Shown here: positions 32,649 to 41,549 of the stretch, in pieces
How the letters are laid out: each line of letters begins with the position of its first letter
Position numbering within the stretch: position 1 is the stretch's first letter
NCBI GenBank assembly: GCA_032119475.1
Contig: JAUMCA010000063.1
Span: 32,324 to 96,323 of the forward strand
Length of the DNA: 64,000 nt
Reading direction: 5' to 3'
Origin: F1-60-MAGs149 sp032119475
GTDB lineage: Bacteria > Actinomycetota > Thermoleophilia > Gaiellales > F1-60-MAGs149
Made by a program: the position numbers and the translations under genes
The notes under the pieces: model-generated
Databases searched by the model: none
Told to the model about the DNA's origin: nothing
The model's input: the letters and a program-made list of their open reading frames with translations, nothing else

Positions 32649-33914
32649 ATGTTCGAACTCGAGCGCCTCGCGAACGGCACCCGCATCCTGACCGCCCCCA
32701 TGCGCGACGCGGCGAGCGTGGCGATCGTCATCGGCGTCGCCGCCGGATCGCGCTGCGAGGAGCCCGCCGCGGCCGGCATCGCGCACTTCGCGGAGCACAT
32801 GCTGTTCAAGGGCACCGAGCGCCGGCCGACGGCCCGCGACATCGCCACGGAGATCGACGCCTTCGGCGGCGAGTTCAACGCCGGCACGGGCAAGGAGATG
32901 ACGTCGTACTACGTGACGTGCGCGGCCAAGGACGCGCCGACCGCGCTCGACGTCCTCTGCGACATGTTCCTCCACTCGGTGTTCGACGCGGAGGAGCTCG
33001 AGCGCGAGAAGGGCGTGATCGTCGAGGAGATCAACATGTACGCCGACACGCCGCAGCGGATGGTCGGCCAGGTCTACGAGCGCGCCCGCTACGGCGAGAC
33101 GCCGATCGGACGGCCGATCATCGGCTCGAAGGAGACGGTGCGCGCGGCCACGCGCGACACGTTCATGGACTACCTCGGCACCTGGTACCACCCCGAGCGC
33201 ATCGCGATCGGCCTCGGCGGCGGCGTCACCGACGACCTCGTCCAGCAGGTGCGCGAGCGCTTCGGCGGGCTGCCCGCGACGACCACGCCCGAGCTGCCCG
33301 CGACCGACCTCCCACCGCTGACCGAGCCGGTCGTGGCCATCGAGACGCGCGACGGCGACCAGGCGCACATCATCGTCGGCGTCGACGGCCTGCCGACGAT
33401 CGACGACGACCGCTACATCGTCTCCGTCTGGCAGGACGTGCTGTCCGGCGGCATGTCGAGCCGGCTCTTCACCGAGGTCCGGGAGCGACGCGGGCTGTGC
33501 TACTACGTCTTCGGCCACCACTCGAGCTACCTCGACGCCGGCACCTTCGCCGTCCAGGCGGGCGTCGACGTGCAGCGCGCGCCGCTCGCCGTCGAGGTGA
33601 TCGTCGAGGAGCTCCGCCGGATGGCCGCCGAGCCCGTGCCGGACGACGAGCTGCGCAAGGCCAAGGGCTACCGCATCGGCCACCTCTCGCGCGGCCTCGA
33701 GGATCCGTCCAGCCGCATCCTGTTCGGCCTCCGCCGCGAGCTCGTCGGGGGCGGCTGGGTCGACCTCGACGAGGTCATCCGGGGCATCGAGGCGGTCACC
33801 GCCGACGACCTGATGCGGCTCGGCGCGCGGCTCGTCCAGATGGATCGGGCGGTGCTGGCCGGCATCGGCCCGTTCCCGGACGAGGACGCGCTGCGCGCCG
33901 CGCTCGGCGCCTGA
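32649..33914 (+). CDS. M16-family zinc metallopeptidase
   Basis: A 421-residue peptidase with the inverted zinc motif HFAEH (about residues 46-50, AHFAEHMLFKGTERR). The distal zinc glutamate is in EREKGVIVEEINMY. The second half-domain has SSRLFTEVRERRGLCYYV, the substrate-binding R/Y pair. It is like the single-chain mitochondrial-processing-peptidase-type enzymes (YmxG/PqqL group). No signal peptide is visible, so it is probably cytoplasmic. The substrate is unknown. Confidence 0.9.
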   Translation: MFELERLANGTRILTAPMRDAASVAIVIGVAAGSRCEEPAAAGIAHFAEHMLFKGTERRPTARDIATEIDAFGGEFNAGTGKEMTSYYVTCAAKDAPTALDVLCDMFLHSVFDAEELEREKGVIVEEINMYADTPQRMVGQVYERARYGETPIGRPIIGSKETVRAATRDTFMDYLGTWYHPERIAIGLGGGVTDDLVQQVRERFGGLPATTTPELPATDLPPLTEPVVAIETRDGDQAHIIVGVDGLPTIDDDRYIVSVWQDVLSGGMSSRLFTEVRERRGLCYYVFGHHSSYLDAGTFAVQAGVDVQRAPLAVEVIVEELRRMAAEPVPDDELRKAKGYRIGHLSRGLEDPSSRILFGLRRELVGGGWVDLDEVIRGIEAVTADDLMRLGARLVQMDRAVLAGIGPFPDEDALRAALGA

Positions 33915-33921
33915 GCGCCCG

Positions 33922-33933
33922 TAGACTGCCGCC
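33922..33933 (+). promoter_or_regulatory. leaderless -10 box of the amidohydrolase gene
   Basis: TAGACT at 33922-33927, six nt before the GTG at 33934. Confidence 0.5.
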
Positions 33934-35097
33934 GTGGAGCCCGCGCCCGACGTCGCACGCGCACTCGCGCGCATGGATGCGCTGATCGACGACCTCGGCG
34001 GCGGGGCGACGCGGATCGACCCGCACACGCACCTCGGGCTCGACGAGGACGACATGGCGCAGACGCTCGAGGAGCTGCTCGCGTACATGGACGCGCACGG
34101 CGTGGCGCAGGCCGCCACGTTCCCGCTGCACGACCCCGACCGCGGCGCCGACTACCGCGTCCCGAACGACCGCGTGCTCGAGTGGTGCGCCGCGTCGGGC
34201 GGCCGCGTCATCCCGTTCTGCCGGCTGTCGCTCGACGGCGATCCGCGCCCCGAGGCCGAGCGCGCCATCGCGGCGGGAGCGCGCGGCATCAAGCTCCATC
34301 CGCGGGCCCAGGCCTTCCGCATGGACGACGACCGGCTCGACCCCGTCTTCGCCGTGGCCGCGGAGCACCGCGTCCCGATCCTCATCCACGCCGGGCGCGG
34401 CATGCCGCCGATCGGCGACGACCTCGCGCGCCAGGCCGAGCGGAACCCCGATGCGCTGCTGATCCTCGCCCACGCCGCGATCGTCGACCAGGACCGCATC
34501 GCGCGGCTCGTGGCCGGCATGCCGAACGTCGTCTTCGACGCCTCGTGCTGGAGCCCCATCGACCTGCACGGCCTCCTCACCCAGGTGCCGCCGGAGCAGC
34601 TGGTGTGGGCGTCCGACCTCCCGTACGGCACGCAGCGCGAGAGCCTGTTCGCCACGCTGGCCGTCCTGCACGAGCTCGGCGCGAGCGAGGACCAGGTGAC
34701 CGCGGTGCTCGGCGGGACGTCGGCGCGCATCCTCGCCGGCGAGCACGCCGTCCTGTCCGACGGACCGATCGCCCCGCGCGAGCGCCTCGTCAACCTGGCC
34801 CGCCAGCGCGTCGGCGGCTACCTCGTCGCGCTGCTGCCGTCCATCTGGAGCCGGCGCTCCGACTTCGTCGGCCACTTCGGCCTCGCGGCGAACGTCTGCC
34901 GCGACGCCGAGGACGAGCTCGGCTCGATCGCCGAGCTGATCACGCTGTCCGAGCGGACGTGGGCCGAGGCCCTCGAGCGCACCGGGCGCGAGGGGCCGAC
35001 CATCGACGACGTGCGCGTGACGTTCGAGCTCCTGCTCGGCGCATGGGTGCTGTCCTATTCGCCGCGCACGCAAGCCCGCTGGGAGGCCCTCGCATGA
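33934..35097 (+). CDS. amidohydrolase-2 family TIM-barrel hydrolase
   Basis: A 387-residue protein. The first metal ligands are in RIDPHTHLGLDEDD, a conserved lysine is in GIKLHPRAQAF, and HAGRGMP, LAHAAIVD and SDLPYGTQ provide later ligands. The family includes decarboxylases and hydrolases of cyclic or aromatic compounds. Residues from ~265 form an extra helical domain that I do not recognise. It is coupled to the next gene (ATGA overlap). The substrate is unknown. Confidence 0.8.
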   Translation: MEPAPDVARALARMDALIDDLGGGATRIDPHTHLGLDEDDMAQTLEELLAYMDAHGVAQAATFPLHDPDRGADYRVPNDRVLEWCAASGGRVIPFCRLSLDGDPRPEAERAIAAGARGIKLHPRAQAFRMDDDRLDPVFAVAAEHRVPILIHAGRGMPPIGDDLARQAERNPDALLILAHAAIVDQDRIARLVAGMPNVVFDASCWSPIDLHGLLTQVPPEQLVWASDLPYGTQRESLFATLAVLHELGASEDQVTAVLGGTSARILAGEHAVLSDGPIAPRERLVNLARQRVGGYLVALLPSIWSRRSDFVGHFGLAANVCRDAEDELGSIAELITLSERTWAEALERTGREGPTIDDVRVTFELLLGAWVLSYSPRTQARWEALA

Positions 35098-35864
35098 TCG
35101 CCACCGTCGTCCTCGCCGCCGGCCGCTCCGAGCGGTTCGGATCGCCCAAGCTGCTCGCCGAGTGGTGGGGCCGCCCGCTGGTGGAGCGCGCGCTCGAGGT
35201 CGCCCCGCCGGGCCTCCGCGTCGCGGTCGTCGGCACCCACACCGCCAAGCTGCTGCCCGTCTTCCAGGCGCACGGGTTCCAGTGCATCCGCAACCCGAAG
35301 CCGCAGCAGGGCCAGTCCTCGTCCCTCCGCCTCGCACTCGACGTGATGCCGGCGGAGGTCGAGGCGGTGCTCGTCCTGCTCGGCGACGCGCCGGCCGTGC
35401 CGCCCGCGGTCGTCGACCGCGTGCTGACGGCGTACCGCCGCCTGCACTGCGCGGTGACGAGCTCCTACGACGAGCGCACCGCCCCGCCGGTCATCATCCC
35501 GCGGGCCGACTGGGAGCGCATCGCGCCGACCGGGGACCGCCCGGGCGAGGCGCTGACGCCCGTGCCGATCGACATGACCGACCTCGCCCTCGGCGGCGAG
35601 GACATCGACGAGCCGGAGGACCTGTTCCGGCTCGCCGCGCATCGCGCCGGCGTCGCGCTCGAGGAGCCGGCGGACCAGACCGCGCTCGACGCGCGCCTCG
35701 ACGACCCGGCGCCCTTCGCCGTGCGCCTGCGCCGCCGCAACACCGCCAGCTCGGATCGCCTCGCCGTGACGCCGAACGCGCTCGAGAAGCTCGCCATCGA
35801 GCACTTCCGCGGCATGGAGGTCATCGCCCGCGTGGGCGACGACTACATCGCGCTCCTGGGCTGA
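35094..35864 (+). CDS. MocA/MobA-like nucleotidyltransferase
   Basis: A 256-residue protein. LAAGRSERFGSPKLLAEWWG is the NTP-transferase signature and LLGDAPAVPP supplies the metal-binding Asp. It resembles molybdopterin cytidylyltransferases, which finish the cofactor of xanthine-dehydrogenase-type enzymes such as the CoxSLM-like complex at 50-54 kb. The ~90 C-terminal residues (from VALEEPADQTALDARL) are outside the usual domain. Its TGA stop is the first triplet of palindromic element 7. Confidence 0.72.
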   Translation: MIATVVLAAGRSERFGSPKLLAEWWGRPLVERALEVAPPGLRVAVVGTHTAKLLPVFQAHGFQCIRNPKPQQGQSSSLRLALDVMPAEVEAVLVLLGDAPAVPPAVVDRVLTAYRRLHCAVTSSYDERTAPPVIIPRADWERIAPTGDRPGEALTPVPIDMTDLALGGEDIDEPEDLFRLAAHRAGVALEEPADQTALDARLDDPAPFAVRLRRRNTASSDRLAVTPNALEKLAIEHFRGMEVIARVGDDYIALLG

Positions 35865-35941
35865 ATGAAAGGGGTCTGGCCCCTTTCATTCACCTGATAC
35901 GCCCGACGCGTGAATGAAAGGGGCCAGACCCCTTTCATTCA
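35862..35941. repeat. GGTCAGACC-core palindromic element 7 (paired 31-bp palindromes)
   Basis: Two 31-bp near-palindromes (35862-35892 and 35911-35941) are exact reverse complements of each other, with an 18-nt spacer. Each arm is TGAATGAAAGGGG and the centre is TCTGG or CCAGA. The outer TGA on each side is the stop codon of the flanking convergent gene. Confidence 0.93.
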
Positions 35942-36907
35942 GCCCACGCGGTACACGCCGTGCTTCTCCATCAGCTGGAGGAGGTCGACGAGGAAGGCCG
36001 CGCGGGCGCGTTCGAGGTCGGCGATCGAGCGGCCGTCGGCGATCTCCGCGCAGCCGGCCACCACGGCGTCGCGCAGCTCGGGCGTCAGCGGCGGTGCCTC
36101 GAGCCGCGTCCACGGCTCGAGCAGGGAGTCGCCGAAGTGGTCCAGCATGTGCGCCATCCCACCCTCGCCGCCGGCCAGGTGGAAGGTCAGCGCGACGCCC
36201 ATCTGGGCCCAGCGTGCGCCCGGGCCGTAGACCAGCGCGACGTCGCACTCCTCGACCGACGCCTCGCCGCTGCCGACCATGTGCAGCAGCTCCCGCCAGA
36301 CGGCGTCCTGCAGGCGGTTGGCGACGAAGCCCGGCAGCTCGTTCGTGCAGCGCAGGGCGCGCTTGCCGCAGTGCGTGTAGAAGTCGAGCGCCCAGTCGAC
36401 CGCGGCGGGATCCGTCTGGCGGCCCCCGACCACCTCGACCAGCGGCACGAGGTGCGGCGGGTTGAACGGGTGGCCGACGACGAGGCGCTCGGGATGCGCG
36501 GCGGCGACCTGCATGTCGCTCATGGCGTAGCCCGAGGTGCTCGACAGGATCGGCACGCCGAGGCCGGCCGCCGCGTCGATGGCGGCGAGCGTGTCGATCT
36601 TCAGCTGCAGGACCTCGGGGCAGCTCTCCTGGATCACGTCCGCCGCCTCGGCGGCCTCCTCGAGCGTGGCGGCGAAGCGCAGGCGGTCGCGCGAGGCGCC
36701 CTCCGCCAGGCCGAGCCGCTCGAGCGCGGGCCACGCGACGTCGAGCAGTCGCGCGCACTTGGCGGGCGCATCCGGCGACGGATCCCAGGCGACCACGTCG
36801 AAGCCGCGGGCGAGGAACAGTGCCGCCCAACCGCCGCCGATCACGCCGGTGCCGATGATGCCGACGGTGCGGGCGTCGGCCGGCGCGCAGGCGGGAACCC
36901 AGGTCAT
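35939..36907 (-). CDS. 3-hydroxyacyl-CoA dehydrogenase family protein
   Basis: A 322-residue NAD-dependent dehydrogenase. The Rossmann motif is TVGIIGTGVIGGGWAALFLARGFDV. IQESCPEVLQLK, SSTSGYAMSDMQ and HPFNPPHLVPLVEVVGG hold the catalytic His/Glu pair, and PGFVANRLQ begins the helical domain. The HPFNPPHLVPLVE form is close to carnitine and short-chain 3-hydroxy-acid dehydrogenases. The ATG has a TACGCT -10 box seven nt upstream. The TGA stop is provided by palindromic element 7. Confidence 0.85.
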   Translation of the reverse strand: MTWVPACAPADARTVGIIGTGVIGGGWAALFLARGFDVVAWDPSPDAPAKCARLLDVAWPALERLGLAEGASRDRLRFAATLEEAAEAADVIQESCPEVLQLKIDTLAAIDAAAGLGVPILSSTSGYAMSDMQVAAAHPERLVVGHPFNPPHLVPLVEVVGGRQTDPAAVDWALDFYTHCGKRALRCTNELPGFVANRLQDAVWRELLHMVGSGEASVEECDVALVYGPGARWAQMGVALTFHLAGGEGGMAHMLDHFGDSLLEPWTRLEAPPLTPELRDAVVAGCAEIADGRSIADLERARAAFLVDLLQLMEKHGVYRVG

Positions 36908-36920
36908 GGCGCGGAGCGTA
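36908..36920 (-). promoter_or_regulatory. leaderless -10 box of the 3-hydroxyacyl-CoA dehydrogenase gene
   Basis: TACGCT on the minus strand (36920-36915), seven nt before the ATG at 36907. Confidence 0.45.
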
Positions 36921-36932
36921 CTCCGCCGTGCG

Positions 36933-37184
36933 TCAGTCGCAGTCGCAGTCGTCGCAGATGCGACGCAGCTGCGCGCGCAGGGCGTCCGGGCACGGCTCGT
37001 CGCACGCGCTCTTGAGGACGTTGCGCACCTCGGCCTCGAACGAGTAGCAGCGCGCGCACGTCGGGCACTGCGCGAGGTGCGCCTCGACGAGCCGCACCTC
37101 CTCCTCGGACAGGGCGCGGTCGACGTAGGCCTGCATCGACCGCTCGGCCTGCAGGCACGGCTCCGGACGGGCAGTCGCGCTCAC
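36933..37184 (-). CDS. zinc-binding anti-sigma factor, RsrA-like
   Basis: An 83-residue protein with the ZAS motif HLAQCPTC (HX3CX2C), preceded by an upstream cysteine (EPCLQAERSMQAY). This is the RsrA pattern, in which a thiol-disulfide switch releases a SigR-type sigma factor. It has no membrane segment, so it is a soluble sensor. It ends in an unusual Cys/Asp-rich tail, RRICDDCDCD. The GTG start overlaps the sigma gene stop (GTGA), the usual sigma/anti-sigma coupling. Confidence 0.85.
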   Translation of the reverse strand: MSATARPEPCLQAERSMQAYVDRALSEEEVRLVEAHLAQCPTCARCYSFEAEVRNVLKSACDEPCPDALRAQLRRICDDCDCD

Positions 37185-37732
37185 GCTGCCCCTCCCTCCG
37201 CCGCCTCGGCGAGGGCGCGCTTGAGCACCCGCCGCCCGCGGTGCAGGCGGCTCATGACCGTGCCGACGGGGATCTCGAGGACGTCGGCGGCCTCCTGGTA
37301 GGAGAGATCGCCGAGGTCGACCAGGACGACGACCTCGCGGAACGGCAGGGCGAGCTCGGACAGGGCGTCGAGGACGGGACCGGGCGACAGCCGCTCGACG
37401 AGGCGCTCCACGTCGGCCACCGGGTTGCCGCCGAGCCGCTCGTAGAGGTAGTAGTCGTCCGCCTCGAGGCCGAGCTGCTCCGGCGCGCGCTGTTGCTTGC
37501 GGGCGTTGTCGATCGCCAGGTTGTGGACGATCCGCAGCAGCCAGGCTCGCATGTTCGTGCCCGGCTCGTACGACCGCCAGGCGCGGAAGGCACGCGCGTA
37601 GGCCTCCTGGACGAGGTCCTCGGCGGCCTGGTGGTCGCGGGTCAGGCGGCGTGCCACGCGCCAGACGTCATCGGCGAGGGCCAGCGCCTGCTCGTCGAAG
37701 GCGACGCGGGCGGGATCGTCGACTGCGGCCAT
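37181..37732 (-). CDS. ECF RNA polymerase sigma factor, SigR-like
   Basis: A 183-residue ECF sigma factor. Region 2 has AEDLVQEAYARAFRAWRSYEPGTNMRAWLL-type residues and NLAIDNARKQQR; region 4 has LPFREVVVLVDLGDLSYQEA and IPVGTVMSRLHRGRR. With an RsrA-like partner it probably controls an oxidative thiol-stress regulon. The ATG at 37732 is chosen because TACCCT lies six nt upstream; a longer frame exists but would enter the divergent spacer. Confidence 0.9.
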   Translation of the reverse strand: MAAVDDPARVAFDEQALALADDVWRVARRLTRDHQAAEDLVQEAYARAFRAWRSYEPGTNMRAWLLRIVHNLAIDNARKQQRAPEQLGLEADDYYLYERLGGNPVADVERLVERLSPGPVLDALSELALPFREVVVLVDLGDLSYQEAADVLEIPVGTVMSRLHRGRRVLKRALAEAAEGGAA

Positions 37733-37744
37733 GCGCCGAGGGTA
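37733..37744 (-). promoter_or_regulatory. leaderless -10 box of the ECF sigma gene
   Basis: TACCCT on the minus strand (37744-37739), six nt before the ATG at 37732. Confidence 0.5.
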
Positions 37745-37817
37745 CCGCGTGCGGGCGAGCAGCGTCTCCACGCCTCATCGAACGCGCGCGGACTCGCCGA
37801 CATTCCCCGTTCTCGGC

Positions 37818-37829
37818 GATACTTCGAAC
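37818..37829 (+). promoter_or_regulatory. leaderless -10 box of ctaA
   Basis: GATACT at 37818-37823, six nt before the GTG at 37830. Confidence 0.4.
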
Positions 37830-38774
37830 GTGCGACGGCTGCTCAACCGCATCTCCGGCCCCGGCGCGTTCCGCCCGCTGGTGCTGATCACGATCGTGGC
37901 GGTCTACCTGAACATCGTGTCCGGTGCGCTCGTGCGGGTGACGAACTCGGGCCTCGGCTGCCCGGACTGGCCGCTCTGCAACGGCAAGCCCACGCCGCCG
38001 ATGCAGTTCCACGGGCTGATCGAGTTCTCGAACCGCGTGCTGGCGCTGGCCGTCATCATCGCGGCGATCCTGCTCGCCGTCTCGGCGTGGCGCTCCGGGC
38101 GTCGGCGCACGCATCCGTGGCGCTTCCGCGCCGCCGTGGCGGTCGGCGTGGGGACCTTCCTCCAGGGACCGCTCGGCGGCATCACGGTGCTCGTCGACCT
38201 CCACCCGCTCGCCGTGATGAGCCACTTCCTGCTCGCGCTCGTGATCCTGCTGATCGCCGTCGCGCTCGCACTCGACGAGTTCGGCGTCGCCCGCGGCTGG
38301 CCGTCGCCGCCCGCGCGCTGGGTGCCGATCGGCGGCGCGACGATCGGCGCCTGGGCCTGGCTCGTGATCGTCTCCGGCGCGGTGGTCACGATGTCCGGCA
38401 CGCACCCCGGCTCCGACAACGTCCCGCGGCTCTGGAACCTGCTCGATGCGGCGTACCTCCACGTGCGCATCGCCGCCAGCTTCGTGATCGTCGCCGCGGT
38501 GTTCCTGCTGCTGCTCGCGCGCGTCGCCCGCCCGCCGCGCGCCGTGTCGCGCCTCGCCTGGGCGCTCGTGGTCGTGATCGCGGCGCAGATCACCGTGGGC
38601 GAGCTGCAGTGGCGCTCGGAACTGCCGTGGTGGATGGTCCTGATCCACGTCGCGCTCGGCTCGCTGGCCCTCGCCATCGCCGCGGCGTTCGGCTGGACGC
38701 TGGTCGTCGCCCGTCGGCCGGTCGCCGCCGGCGCCAACGCGGCGGCCGCCGCGGATCCCCCGCGCGTGGGATGA
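37830..38774 (+). CDS. ctaA: heme A synthase (COX15/CtaA family)
   Basis: A 314-residue polytopic protein with about eight helices. GALVRVTNSGLGCPDWPLCNGKP is the first-loop signature. The heme-ligand histidines lie in FHGLIEFSNRVLA, SHFLLAL, YLHVRIAAS and LIHVALG. The cysteine pair in GCPDWPLC matches the Bacillus-type enzymes. It oxidises the C8 methyl of heme O to heme A for cytochrome oxidase. The GTG start is supported by a -10 box. It is followed by envelope glycan genes on the same strand. Confidence 0.92.
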   Translation: MRRLLNRISGPGAFRPLVLITIVAVYLNIVSGALVRVTNSGLGCPDWPLCNGKPTPPMQFHGLIEFSNRVLALAVIIAAILLAVSAWRSGRRRTHPWRFRAAVAVGVGTFLQGPLGGITVLVDLHPLAVMSHFLLALVILLIAVALALDEFGVARGWPSPPARWVPIGGATIGAWAWLVIVSGAVVTMSGTHPGSDNVPRLWNLLDAAYLHVRIAASFVIVAAVFLLLLARVARPPRAVSRLAWALVVVIAAQITVGELQWRSELPWWMVLIHVALGSLALAIAAAFGWTLVVARRPVAAGANAAAAADPPRVG

Positions 38775-38784
38775 TTCCCGCCGG

Positions 38785-40227
38785 GTGGACGACTTCCTGA
38801 TTCCCGCGGCGGGGCTGGTCGCCGCCGCCGGCGTGGCGCTCCTGCTCGTCACCGGCGCCGGCCCGCTGCGCGTGGTCGGCGGCATCCTGCTCGCCGCGGG
38901 CATCGCCCCGCTCCTCGCCACGCGGGCGGGGATCGACAGCGGCATCCTCGACCGCCCGGTGCTGCTCGGCGTCGGCCTCGTCGGCGGCGTGGTCGCCGTG
39001 GCCGCGCTGACGCTGGTGTTCGGCCGCTGGCCATGGCTCGTGCCCGTGCTGAGCCTCGTGATCGGCCTCCGCATCCCGCTGCAGGAGCAGCCGAGCCCCG
39101 CCGAGCACCTGGCGCCGCTGTACCTGGTGCTGGCGGCCGGTCTGCTCGCGCTGCTGCTGCAGGTGGCCCGCGGCACGGCGCCGCCGCAGCGCCTCGGCTG
39201 GGTCGGGTGGGCACTCGCCGCCTACATCCTCATCGCGGCCGCGAGCCTGTTCTGGACCGCCGACGTCGACGCCACGGCGTACGCGATCGCGGCCTTCACC
39301 GTGCCGCTCGGCCTGCTCGGCGCCCTGACCGGGACGCTCGAACCGCGGCCGCCCCTGACGCGCGTGCTGCCGTGGCTGCTGATCGTCGTCGCCGTGATCC
39401 TCGCCGCGGTTGCGCTCTGGCAGGTCGATCAGCGCGAGATCTTCTGGAACGAGAAGCTGATGCGCACGAACGCCTACGGCGGCTTCTTCCGTGCGAACTC
39501 CCTGCTCTTCGATCCGAGCCTGTTCGGCCGCGTCGAGGCGCTCGCCCTGGTGACCATCGTCGGCCTGCTCGCGCTGTGCCGTCCGCGGCGGCTCTTCCTG
39601 CTGGCCGCCCTCGCGGCGATCCCGATCTTCGCTGGGCTCGCCGTGTCGTACTCCCAGTCGTCGCTGCTCGGGCTCGCGGTCGGCGTGACGATCGTCGCCA
39701 TCGTCCAGTGGCGCTGGCGCGCCGTCGTCGCGGCCGGCGTGATCGTCGTCCTGGTGGCCGCGGTCGCGTTCGCCACGCCGCAGGGCCGCGCGGTGCTCGA
39801 CGAGCCGGCGCAGAAGGCGTCGAGCGCGCGCCTCGGGCTCGTGGAGCGGTCGATCGACCTCTTCGAGGAGCGCCCGATCGCCGGCAGCGGCCTTGGCGCG
39901 TTCGCCGCCGCCACGGGGACGCGCAAGGCCGCGCCGCACAACGTCGTCTCGGGCACGGCAGCCGAGCTCGGCGTCATCGGCGCGCTGGCGCTCCTCGCCG
40001 TGCTGCTCACGCTGCTGTGGGCCGTACGCCATCGGCGACCGGAGGCCGACCGCCCGACGCACGTCATCCTCGCGGCGCTGCTGGCCACGATCCTCGTGCA
40101 CGCGCTCTTCTACGACAACTTCTTCGCCGACCCGGCGACGTGGGTGATCGCCGCCCTCATCGCGACCGGCGCCTCGTTCGTGCGGCCCAGCGTCGACGAG
40201 CCGGCCGCCGCCCTGGAGGCCGCATGA
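38785..40227 (+). CDS. O-antigen ligase-like (Wzy_C) membrane protein
   Basis: A 480-residue protein with about eleven hydrophobic helices. A large extracytoplasmic loop (around AEHLAPLY and RTNAYGGFFRANSLLFDPSL) and the later RSIDLFEERPIAGSGLGAF motif are typical of WaaL/Wzy_C polymerases and ligases, which join undecaprenyl-linked glycans to acceptors. It starts at a GTG with a weak GATGAT -10 box nine nt upstream and overlaps the next gene (ATGA). Confidence 0.82.
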   Translation: MDDFLIPAAGLVAAAGVALLLVTGAGPLRVVGGILLAAGIAPLLATRAGIDSGILDRPVLLGVGLVGGVVAVAALTLVFGRWPWLVPVLSLVIGLRIPLQEQPSPAEHLAPLYLVLAAGLLALLLQVARGTAPPQRLGWVGWALAAYILIAAASLFWTADVDATAYAIAAFTVPLGLLGALTGTLEPRPPLTRVLPWLLIVVAVILAAVALWQVDQREIFWNEKLMRTNAYGGFFRANSLLFDPSLFGRVEALALVTIVGLLALCRPRRLFLLAALAAIPIFAGLAVSYSQSSLLGLAVGVTIVAIVQWRWRAVVAAGVIVVLVAAVAFATPQGRAVLDEPAQKASSARLGLVERSIDLFEERPIAGSGLGAFAAATGTRKAAPHNVVSGTAAELGVIGALALLAVLLTLLWAVRHRRPEADRPTHVILAALLATILVHALFYDNFFADPATWVIAALIATGASFVRPSVDEPAAALEAA

Positions 40228-41549
40228 CCGCGCGCCATCGCGGCCAGGCCCTGCTCGGCGTGCTGATCGGCCTCGTGCTGATCGCCGTGCCGTGGCTCGG
40301 CGTCGACGCCTGGCCGTTCGTCGCGCCGGACGCCTCGACCGACGGGGTGCTCGGACCGCTCGTCCGCCTCGCCGACGGGCAGTGGGACCTCGGCCTCGTG
40401 CGCGCGCCGGCCATGCTGGCGGGCGTCGCCGCCGCCGTCCTCGCCATCCTGCTGCCGGCCCGCGAGTCGCTGCGCCGGGTGCTGCTGATCGCCGCCACCG
40501 CGGTCGTCGTGCTGGCGCTCCTGGTGCCGGCGACGCTGCTCCAGGTCGGCCTGCGTGACGGGACCGCCGCGTGGTTCCATGACAACGACGCGGCCTACCA
40601 GGTCGAGATCGCCGGCCAGCGGATCCTCGACGGCGAGAACCCCTACGGGGCCTCGTACCGCGGCACGGGGCTCGAGCGGTTCTACTCGCTCGACGGCACG
40701 CCCGTCCTCGACGGCGGCGTGGAGACGGTCGCGCTCGACCACCTCGCGTACTTCCCGGGCCTCCCCCTCCTCGGCGCCGTCGCCGCCGCGCTGCCCGGGC
40801 CGCTCGGCGACCTGCGGATCCTGATGCTGCTCGCGGCCCTGGCGCTCGTCCCCGCCGCGCTGCTCCTGCCGGGGGCCCTCGAGCTGCGGCTCGCCGCCGG
40901 CGCGCTGCTCGCCGCCAACCCGCTGATGGTGCGCAGCACGTGGTTCGGGATCCTCGACGCGCCGGTCATCCTCGCGCTCGTCATCGCGTTCGCCCTCGCG
41001 CTGCGCGGCCGCTGGGGCTGGGTCGGTGCGTTGGTCGCGCTCGCGCTCGTGCAGAAGCAGTACGCCGTCGCCGCGGTGCCGTTCCTCGCGCTCGCCGCCT
41101 GGCAGGCCGGCGGGCGACCGGCGCTCCTGCGCGCCGCCGCGTGGTTCGCCGGCGTCACGGCCGCGGTGATCCTGCCGTTCCTCGCCTGGGGTCCCCGCGA
41201 CTTCGTCGAGGACACGATCACCTACGGGACCAGCGCGTATCGCATCGTCGGCTACGGGCTGAGCGGCATCCTCGTCGACCTCGACGTGGTCGCCCGCGAC
41301 GGCGACTACCCGTTCGCGCTCCTCGCGCTGCTGATCTGGGTTCCCCTGACCGCGCTGCTCGTCGTCCGCCAGCGCCGCGATCCGCAGCCGTGGCGGGCCG
41401 CGCTCGGGTTCGCGCTGTCGTTCCTGGTCCTCGCGTGGATCGCCCGCTACTTCCAGACCTCGGGGTTCGCCTACCCGCTGGCGGGTCTGATCCTCGCCGG
41501 CGCGATCAGCCTCGCCCCGCTCCTGCCGCGACGGGAGGAGACGCCGTGA
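40224..41549 (+). CDS. polytopic membrane protein, probable GT-C glycosyltransferase
   Basis: A 441-residue protein with about ten transmembrane helices. The long loop after the third helix (FHDNDAAYQVEIAGQRILDG, then ENPYG) resembles DUF2029/GT87 mannosyltransferases, which use polyprenyl-phosphate sugars outside the membrane. The D-N-D in that loop is a candidate catalytic site. It overlaps both neighbours by 4 nt, so it is in one operon with the O-antigen-ligase-like gene. The donor and acceptor are unknown. Confidence 0.75.
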   Translation: MTARHRGQALLGVLIGLVLIAVPWLGVDAWPFVAPDASTDGVLGPLVRLADGQWDLGLVRAPAMLAGVAAAVLAILLPARESLRRVLLIAATAVVVLALLVPATLLQVGLRDGTAAWFHDNDAAYQVEIAGQRILDGENPYGASYRGTGLERFYSLDGTPVLDGGVETVALDHLAYFPGLPLLGAVAAALPGPLGDLRILMLLAALALVPAALLLPGALELRLAAGALLAANPLMVRSTWFGILDAPVILALVIAFALALRGRWGWVGALVALALVQKQYAVAAVPFLALAAWQAGGRPALLRAAAWFAGVTAAVILPFLAWGPRDFVEDTITYGTSAYRIVGYGLSGILVDLDVVARDGDYPFALLALLIWVPLTALLVVRQRRDPQPWRAALGFALSFLVLAWIARYFQTSGFAYPLAGLILAGAISLAPLLPRREETP

